NCBI RefSeq assembly: GCF_025421715.1 | Contig: NZ_JAOEFC010000001.1 | Span: 1,302,001 to 1,366,000, forward strand | Reading direction: 5' to 3' | DNA: 64,000 nucleotides | Origin: Microbacterium festucae | GTDB lineage: Bacteria > Actinomycetota > Actinomycetes > Actinomycetales > Microbacteriaceae | In this document: one piece after another, positions 58,241-64,000 of the stretch | How the letters are laid out: each line of letters opens with the position of its first letter | Position numbering within the stretch: position 1 is the stretch's first letter | The notes under the pieces: model-generated | Seen by the model: the letters and a program-made list of their open reading frames with translations, nothing else | The model's database searches: none | Told to the model about the DNA's origin: nothing | Position numbers and translations under genes: made by a program

Positions 58241-59689
58241 ATGACCGCATCACCGAGATCGCTCTCGAGCGAGCAGGAAGCCGAACTGGAAGACGTGTTC
58301 GCGCGCGCCCGCGCGGCACTGAAGATCATCGAAACCTACGACCAGGAGCGCGTTGACCGTCTCATCCGCGCCGTCGCGTGGGCCGTCGCGAACCGCTCCT
58401 CCTTCCACCGTCTCGTCGACATGGGAATCGAGGAATCCGGGCTGGGAGATTTCGCGAGCCGGATGAACAAGCGGATGAAGATCCGCGGAGTCCTCCGTGA
58501 CGCGCTGCGCAGCCCGTCGGTGGGCATCATCGAGGAGGATCGCGAGCGCGGCCTCGTGAAGTACGGCAAGCCCGTCGGCATCATCGGATGCGTCGTGCCG
58601 ACGACCAACCCCGACCTGACTCCGGCGGGCAACGCGATCTACGCGATCAAGGCGCGCGATGTCGTCGTCTTCTCGCCGCATCCCCGCTCGAAGCACACCA
58701 CGTTCGAGACCGTGCGCCTCATGCGCGACGCCCTTGAAGCCGAAGGCGCACCCGCTGACATCCTGCAATGCATCACGCATCCGAGCCTCGCCGCCTCGCA
58801 GGAGATCATGCGCAGGTCCGACCTCGTGATCGCGACGGGCGGTCAGGGACTGGTGCGCGCGGCATACAGCTCCGGAACCCCCGCTTACGGTGTGGGAGCG
58901 GGCAATGCGACGGAGTTCGTCGATGAGACCGCCGATCTGGACGAGACGGCGCGCAACTGCATGCTCTCCAAGACCTCGGACTTCGGCTCCGGGTGCTCTG
59001 CGGATGGCAACGTCCTGGTTCCTGATTCGCTGTACTCGGCCATGCTCGCGGCGCTCGAGCGAGAGGGGGCCTTTCTCGCCGACGCGGAGCAGCGGGCCGC
59101 GCTGCAGTCGGTGATGTGGGATGACGAGGGACACCGGCTGGCGGACACCGTCGCCGTGTCGCCGCAGGCGCTGGCCCGTGCCGCCGGTTTCGAAATTCCG
59201 GCCGACCGCCGCTTCATCGTCGTCGAGGGCGACGGGATCGGCGAAGACCACCAGTTCTGCAAAGAGAAGCTGACCACGCTGATGGCTGTTCACGCCTACT
59301 CCGGCACCTTCGAAGATGGAGTGGAGGTCGCTCAGCGGCTCTACGAGATCGGTGGCAAGGGGCACTCGTGCGGAATCGCATCCACCGATGACGCGCACAT
59401 CGACTACTTCGCCCAGCGCATGCCGGTCTCGCGGATCATGGTGCGTCAGCCCAACTCCAAGGCCAACGCCGGCTCGTTCACCAATGGCATGCCGATGACG
59501 TCCTCCATGGGCTGCGGAACGTGGGGCGGCAACATCACCTCCGAGAACGTCTCGCTTCGCCACTACCTGAACACGACCTGGGTCTCGCGCACGATTCCCG
59601 AGGACCGCCCTTCCGATGAGGAGCTGTTCGGCGAGTTCTACGATCCGGCATTCGAAGTCGTCGACCCGACGGCGGCCCCCGTCTCATGA
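58241..59689 (+). CDS. Acylating aldehyde dehydrogenase (SauS/EutE-like)
   Basis: A 482-residue aldehyde dehydrogenase of the CoA-acylating class. The nucleotide block is YGKPVGIIGCVVPTTNPDLT and the catalytic cysteine is in SKTSDFGSGCSADGNVLV (about residue 253), aligned with those of EutE, AdhE and sulfoacetaldehyde dehydrogenase; HAYSGTFEDGVEVAQ and GGNITSENVSLRHYLN follow. The pattern TNP near residue 128 and the lack of the general-base glutamate of ordinary ALDHs support acyl-CoA formation. ATG 58241 has GGAG 5 bases upstream. The substrate aldehyde is unknown. The stop overlaps the next ATG. Confidence 0.85.
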   Translation: MTASPRSLSSEQEAELEDVFARARAALKIIETYDQERVDRLIRAVAWAVANRSSFHRLVDMGIEESGLGDFASRMNKRMKIRGVLRDALRSPSVGIIEEDRERGLVKYGKPVGIIGCVVPTTNPDLTPAGNAIYAIKARDVVVFSPHPRSKHTTFETVRLMRDALEAEGAPADILQCITHPSLAASQEIMRRSDLVIATGGQGLVRAAYSSGTPAYGVGAGNATEFVDETADLDETARNCMLSKTSDFGSGCSADGNVLVPDSLYSAMLAALEREGAFLADAEQRAALQSVMWDDEGHRLADTVAVSPQALARAAGFEIPADRRFIVVEGDGIGEDHQFCKEKLTTLMAVHAYSGTFEDGVEVAQRLYEIGGKGHSCGIASTDDAHIDYFAQRMPVSRIMVRQPNSKANAGSFTNGMPMTSSMGCGTWGGNITSENVSLRHYLNTTWVSRTIPEDRPSDEELFGEFYDPAFEVVDPTAAPVS

Positions 59690-60567
59690 GCGACCAGACC
59701 GACGGTGGCGGGTCGCGCGCTCTCCGTGCCGAAGAGCTCGTCGCAGAGGCGCGGCAGTGGTGGCAGACCGACATCATCGACATCCGCCCCGGTGAGATCG
59801 CGCTGCGCGGTTATCCGATCCAAGAACTCATCGGCACGGTGAGCTTCGTCGAGACGATCTGGCTGATGCTCCGAGGCGAGTTGCCGTCGCCCGCGCAGGC
59901 CGCGCTCCTCGAGGCGGCGATGGTGGCGTCCGTGGACCACGGGCCGCAGGCGCCGTCGATCGCCATCGCGCGGATGGCGACGACGTGCGGCTCACCGGTC
60001 AACAGTGCGATGGCATCGGCGATCAACGTGCTCGACGACATCCACGGAGGACCGGGACAGCAGTGCATGGAGCTGTATCTCGAGATCGACGAAGACATGA
60101 GCGCGACAGGCTCGCTCTCCTCGTCGGTCGCCCGGGTGCTGCAACGTCATCGGGACGCCGGCCTGCGCTACGTGCCGGGTTTCGGCCATCGCTTCCATCC
60201 GCTCGACCCGCGGACGCCGAGGCTTCTCGCGCTGGTCGAGGAGGCTGCCGCCGACGGCGTCGTCGATGGGCGCTTCGCCGCCATCGGGCGAGCGGTGGGG
60301 GAGGCCCTCAGCGCGGGCCGGCCTGCGCCGATACCGATGAACGTCGACGGCGTGACAGCCGTCATCTACTGCGAACTCGGCCTGCCGCCGGTGCTGGGCC
60401 GCGGGGTGTTCATCCTCGCGCGTTCCGTCGGCATCCTCGCCCATGCGAGCGAGCAGATGGCCCAGGGCGGCCGCATCAAAGGCCCCCTGCCGAAGTCGCT
60501 CGGCTACACGTACACCGGCCCGGACCTCAGATCGGTCCCCCGCAACGACGAAAGAAGGACACAGTGA
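59686..60567 (+). CDS. Citrate-synthase-fold protein (citryl-CoA lyase-like)
   Basis: A 293-residue protein, too short for a citrate synthase but of usual size for citryl-CoA-lyase-type members. It keeps all three catalytic positions: His in DDIHGGPGQQC, His in VPGFGHRFHPLDPR, and Asp in IPMNVDGVTAVIYCEL. GRIKGPLPKSLGYTYTGPD ends the fold. It may split or form a C-C bond between an acyl-CoA and a 2-oxo acid. ATG 59686 overlaps the aldehyde dehydrogenase stop; GTG of the next gene overlaps its own stop. Presence of an acyl-CoA-forming enzyme next to it fits a shared CoA intermediate. Confidence 0.8.
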   Translation: MSDQTDGGGSRALRAEELVAEARQWWQTDIIDIRPGEIALRGYPIQELIGTVSFVETIWLMLRGELPSPAQAALLEAAMVASVDHGPQAPSIAIARMATTCGSPVNSAMASAINVLDDIHGGPGQQCMELYLEIDEDMSATGSLSSSVARVLQRHRDAGLRYVPGFGHRFHPLDPRTPRLLALVEEAAADGVVDGRFAAIGRAVGEALSAGRPAPIPMNVDGVTAVIYCELGLPPVLGRGVFILARSVGILAHASEQMAQGGRIKGPLPKSLGYTYTGPDLRSVPRNDERRTQ

Positions 60568-62327
60568 AGGATCTCGTCTCCAACCAGATCACGCGCTATC
60601 TCGAATCGCGCGAGGTGACGCACATCTTCGGGCTGTGCGGCCACACGAACATCGCACTGCTGGCAGCCCTCGAGAAGAGCGAGCAGATCTCCTTCGTCAA
60701 CGTGCGGCACGAGCAGATCGCGGCGCACGCCGCCGACGGGTATGCGCGCGCCACCGGGGAGACCGCGGTCGTGCTGACCCACCTCGGGCCCGGCCTCACC
60801 AACGCGACGACCGGCGTCGCGAACGCGGCGCTCGATTCCATCCCCATGGTCGTGATCGCCGGCGACGTGCCGACCCACTACTACGGCAAGCACCCGCACC
60901 AGGAGATCAACCTCCACGCCGACGCGGCGCAGTACGAGATCTACCGTCCGTTCGTGAAGCGTGCGTGGCGCGTCGATCAGCCGCACCTCGTCGCGGAGAT
61001 CCTCGACAAGGCCTTCACGCTCGCGGCGAGCGGGCGGCCCGGCCCGGTGCTCGTGGATGTGCCGATGAATGTCTTCTCCGCCGAGGTCGACGTCGCGTCC
61101 TTCGATCGGGTCATCGGCAACACGCGCTCTCTCGCGAAGCCGAGCCTCGACGAAGCCGTGGCAGAGCGCATCGTCCAGAACCTCCTCGAGGCACAGCGCC
61201 CCGTGCTCTATGTCGGTGGCGGCATCGTCGGCGCCGACGCGGCGCCGGAACTCGCCGAGTTCGCGGAGCTTCTCTCCCTCCCCATCGCGCACAGTCTCAT
61301 GGGCAAGGGGGCCATTCCCGACGACAGCCCACTCGTGCTCGGCATGACCGGATTCTGGGGCACGGCGTACACGAACGAGTCCACGCGGACCGCCGATTGG
61401 ATCCTCGCCCTGGGCACGCGGTTCGCGGAAGCGGATTCGAGCTCGTGGTACGCGGAGTACACCTTCGACATCCCCGCCACCAAGCTCATGCAGATCGACA
61501 TCGATCCGTCGGAGCTGGGGCGCAACTACCCGCTGGAGGTCGGCGCCCTCGCAGACCTGAAGTCGGCGCTCAGGGTGCTCACCCGCGTGGCTCGACGACT
61601 GGCTCCGGAAGGAGTGCAACGGCCCGCGCTGCTCGAGCAGATCGCCGCCCATCGCGCCGCCGTCAAGAGCGGCAACATCGACGCCCAGAACTCGGATGCG
61701 TGGCCGATGCGCCCCGAGCGCATCCTCTGCGAGGCCCGTGAGGTGCTTCCCGCCGACGCGATCATCACGACCGACGTCGGCTGGAACAAGAACGGCGTAG
61801 GTCAGCAGTTCGACATCCTGACTCCCGGCACCTTCCTCACGCCCGGCGGATTCGCGACCATGGGGTTCGGCGCGCCGGCTGCGATCGGAGCGAAGATGGG
61901 CCGGCCCGATCGCGTCGTGGTGTCCCTCGTGGGTGACGGCGGCTTCGGTCAGAACCCCGCAGTGCTTGCGACGGCCCGCGAGGAGAACGTGTCGGTGGTG
62001 TGGGTCGTGATGAACAACAACGCCTTCGGCACGATCGCCGGACTCGAGAAGGCCGCCTTCGACACCACCTATGGGACGGTGTTCGGCACCGCCGACGACC
62101 CGATGTACACGGACTTCGCGAAGATCGCGGACGCCTACGGCATCACCGGCATCAAGATCGAAGCCGCCTCGGAGTTCAAGCCCGCACTGGAGCGGGCCAT
62201 CGCCCACGGCGGGCCGGTCGTGATCGACGTCTCGATGGTGAACGTGCCCACTCCGACGTCAGGCCATTGGAACATCCTCGACATCTACTCGCCGGGCGAG
62301 AAGATCGAGCACGTCGCCACCCAGTGA
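60564..62327 (+). CDS. Thiamine-diphosphate-dependent enzyme (acetolactate-synthase-like)
   Basis: A 587-residue three-domain ThDP enzyme. The activating glutamate is in VNVRHEQIAAHAADGYARATG (about residue 50), the middle domain starts AQRPVLYVGGGIVGADA, and the cofactor motif is VGDGGFGQNPAVLATAREEN to MNNNAFGT (GDG...NN). Families with this layout include acetolactate synthase, glyoxylate carboligase, oxalyl-CoA decarboxylase and 2-oxo-acid decarboxylases; which applies is not clear. Together with an acylating aldehyde dehydrogenase, a decarboxylase or lyase that yields an aldehyde is attractive. GTG 60564 has AAGAAGGA about 5 bases upstream and overlaps the previous stop. Confidence 0.88.
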   Translation: MKDLVSNQITRYLESREVTHIFGLCGHTNIALLAALEKSEQISFVNVRHEQIAAHAADGYARATGETAVVLTHLGPGLTNATTGVANAALDSIPMVVIAGDVPTHYYGKHPHQEINLHADAAQYEIYRPFVKRAWRVDQPHLVAEILDKAFTLAASGRPGPVLVDVPMNVFSAEVDVASFDRVIGNTRSLAKPSLDEAVAERIVQNLLEAQRPVLYVGGGIVGADAAPELAEFAELLSLPIAHSLMGKGAIPDDSPLVLGMTGFWGTAYTNESTRTADWILALGTRFAEADSSSWYAEYTFDIPATKLMQIDIDPSELGRNYPLEVGALADLKSALRVLTRVARRLAPEGVQRPALLEQIAAHRAAVKSGNIDAQNSDAWPMRPERILCEAREVLPADAIITTDVGWNKNGVGQQFDILTPGTFLTPGGFATMGFGAPAAIGAKMGRPDRVVVSLVGDGGFGQNPAVLATAREENVSVVWVVMNNNAFGTIAGLEKAAFDTTYGTVFGTADDPMYTDFAKIADAYGITGIKIEAASEFKPALERAIAHGGPVVIDVSMVNVPTPTSGHWNILDIYSPGEKIEHVATQ

Positions 62328-62351
62328 CCGGCAGAGATCCAGGCCCCGATC

Positions 62352-64000
62352 ATGAACGCTTACCGGCGACCGCGCGACGTCCTCATCTCGACGGTCTGCT
62401 TGTCCGGAACACTGGAGGACAAGCTGCACGCCGCCGCCGAGGCCGGATTCGCGGGGGTCGAACTGCTCGAGTACGACCTGCTGATGTCGTCGTGGTCGCC
62501 GTCGAAGGTGGCGAGCGAGGCATCCGATCTCGGTCTGGCCGTGGAGGTGTACCAGCCGTTCCACGTCGAGACGGTGCCCACGGAGGCCTTCGCGAGGCAT
62601 GTGCACAGAGCCGAGCGAAAGCTCGACCTTCTCGGTGAGCTCGGTGCACGGGTGCTGGTGTGCTGCTCCACGAAGACGGCGGAGGGGGTGGACGACGACG
62701 AGCGCGCCGCCGACCAGCTGCACGCGCTCGCAGAGCGAGCGCATGCACGCGGGATCCGGCTCGCCTACGAGGCGGTTCCCTGGGGGCGCGTGCGCACCCA
62801 TGACGAGGCGTGGCGAGTCGTCGAACGGGTGGGTCATCTGGCGCTGGGGCTGTGCCTCGACAGTTTCCACGTCCTCTCCCGAGAGAACCGCGCCGCAGCG
62901 ATCGAGGGCATTCCCGTGGACAAGGTCTTCCACGTCCAACTGGCAGATGCACCCCGGCCGGGGATCGACGTGCTCGAGTGGAGCCTGCACCACCGATTGT
63001 TCCCCGGTCAGGGCTCGCTGGAGGTCGGCGGTTTCGTCGGGCGGCTGCGGGCAGGCGGCTACGACGGCCCGATCGCGCTCGAAGTCTTCAATGACGTCTA
63101 TCAGCAGGAGGACCCGCGTCACACCGCGACCGACGCGATGCGCTCCATCCGCGTTCTCGCCGAGGCGGTGAGTCGTGGTGACGCTCCTGCCGCGCGCACG
63201 CCCACTCCGCGCGACCTTCCGTCGGCTCCCGCACTGGCGGGCCTGGCGTTCGTCGAGCTGGCGGTCGACGAGGTGTCCGGGCCGCTCGTGGCCCGCTCGC
63301 TGCGGGCGCTCGGCTTCGCTCAGACCGGTCAGCACCGCTCCAAGCCCGTCCAGCTGTGGGAGCAGGCGGATGCGCGCGTGCTCCTGAACTTCGGACCGGA
63401 GCGTTCCGTGTCGCCGGCGACGGCCTCCATCAGCGCGATGGGCGTCGCCAGTGCCGACCCGGCCGGGTCGCTGCGCCGTGCCGAGAGCCTGCTGGCGTCG
63501 CGACTCGCACGGCCGCGAGGGCCCCGCGAGCTCGACCTCGCCTCCGTGGCGACTCCGGGCGGCGTGGCCCTGTTCTTCTGCGAACCCGACGCAGAGCAGA
63601 CCTGGGAGACGGACTTCGAGCGGGATGAGGAGGTGCTGGCACCGCCGCCCCTCGTGCGGGAGATCGACCACGTGGCCATGACGGAGGTCATCGACCATTT
63701 CGACCAGTCGACCCTGTTCTTCCGCACCGTTCTCGGGCTCGTCGACGGCACGTCGCAGGACATCACCGCTCCGTTCGGGCTGGTCCGCACGTGGTCGGCT
63801 CGGGACCGGGACGAGCGGGTGCGGGTGGTCCTCAACACCACACCGCTGAGACGCGGGGACTGGGCTCCGGCGGTCTCGAGTCCGCAGTGCATCGCGTTCT
63901 CGACGGATGACGCGGTCGCTTGCGCGCGGGCGCTGCGAGACAGAGGTGCTCCGATCCTCAGGATCCCCGACAACTATTACGACGATCTGGAGGCGCGTCT
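62352..64000 (+). CDS. qsuB: 3-dehydroshikimate dehydratase, bifunctional QsuB/QuiC type (partial)
   Basis: The gene runs off the right edge; 549 codons are visible with no stop. Residues 1-285 are a sugar-isomerase-like TIM barrel (VCLSGTLEDKLHAAAEAGFAG onward) with likely metal ligands E in AYEAVPWGRV, D/H in CLDSFHVLSREN, and E in IALEVFNDVYQQ. Residues 305 onward are VOC/hydroxyphenylpyruvate-dioxygenase-like (LAGLAFVELAVDE; then REIDHVAMTEVIDHFDQS). This two-part layout is that of bacterial 3-dehydroshikimate dehydratases that form protocatechuate. ATG 62352 is 24 bases after the ThDP gene stop. With aroE and aroQ it completes a quinate/shikimate degradation route. Confidence 0.85.
   Translation, partial: MNAYRRPRDVLISTVCLSGTLEDKLHAAAEAGFAGVELLEYDLLMSSWSPSKVASEASDLGLAVEVYQPFHVETVPTEAFARHVHRAERKLDLLGELGARVLVCCSTKTAEGVDDDERAADQLHALAERAHARGIRLAYEAVPWGRVRTHDEAWRVVERVGHLALGLCLDSFHVLSRENRAAAIEGIPVDKVFHVQLADAPRPGIDVLEWSLHHRLFPGQGSLEVGGFVGRLRAGGYDGPIALEVFNDVYQQEDPRHTATDAMRSIRVLAEAVSRGDAPAARTPTPRDLPSAPALAGLAFVELAVDEVSGPLVARSLRALGFAQTGQHRSKPVQLWEQADARVLLNFGPERSVSPATASISAMGVASADPAGSLRRAESLLASRLARPRGPRELDLASVATPGGVALFFCEPDAEQTWETDFERDEEVLAPPPLVREIDHVAMTEVIDHFDQSTLFFRTVLGLVDGTSQDITAPFGLVRTWSARDRDERVRVVLNTTPLRRGDWAPAVSSPQCIAFSTDDAVACARALRDRGAPILRIPDNYYDDLEAR

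Noticed and set aside
58241..59689. Firm assignment as sulfoacetaldehyde dehydrogenase with an Xsc partner
   Set aside because: The cysteine region fits the acylating class, but the ThDP neighbour does not start or read like Xsc, and no sulfonate transporter or phosphotransacetylase is nearby.

Overview
The window is high-GC actinobacterial chromosome. Codon use, leaderless GTG starts a few bases after TANNNT -10 boxes, and long polycistronic runs joined by ATGA or GTGA overlaps point to a Microbacteriaceae member, probably Microbacterium-like. That assignment is inferred from style, not from a marker-gene comparison.

Bases 1-22116 are a carbohydrate-utilisation region. It holds the end of an ABC exporter ATPase; a Gfo/Idh oxidoreductase - DUF6807 - cupin operon; six tandem copies of a 145-bp non-coding unit; an AraC/GyrI-like regulator; and a second Gfo/Idh gene coupled to a beta-propeller glycosidase. 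Next comes an arabino/galacto-oligosaccharide operon (binding protein, two permeases, YesL-like protein, GH42, a second binding protein, GH51). The last operon, Gfo/Idh - DUF993 - sugar isomerase - LacI - glycerate kinase, looks like a complete but unassigned sugar-breakdown route. LacI-type boxes (GGAAAGCGCTT and GAAACGTT forms) sit in front of these units.

Bases 22201-41147 are mostly housekeeping: pgm, a secreted lipoprotein, pheA, an LLM oxidoreductase, phr, a second LacI regulator with a GH13 glucosidase and ABC importer, a lipid kinase, serS, a HAD phosphatase, tRNA-Ser(UGA) and an LCP cell-wall enzyme. A 57-bp palindromic repeat is scattered through the intergenic gaps.

Bases 41148-47717 are a 6.5-kb integrative element in tRNA-Ser(GCU). 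It is bounded by a 60-bp direct repeat (59/60 identical) and carries a tyrosine integrase, a HipA-type kinase lacking its N-terminal subdomain, an overlapping HIRAN-domain partner gene, and an AAA+ ATPase / DUF6414-like / unknown operon. An internal copy of the right end shows it is composite. This is the best candidate for an undescribed defence or toxin-antitoxin system.

Bases 47813-50863 hold a CPBP membrane protease and a divergent MFS/LysR pair. Bases 50894-64000 are a quinate/shikimate-type catabolic locus: TetR, shikimate/quinate dehydrogenase, two IclR regulators, a TRAP transporter, type II dehydroquinase and a 3-dehydroshikimate dehydratase running off the end. Embedded in it is an unexpected acylating aldehyde dehydrogenase / citrate-synthase-fold lyase / ThDP enzyme triad. 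A 17-bp motif repeated at three places in this locus is a candidate IclR operator.
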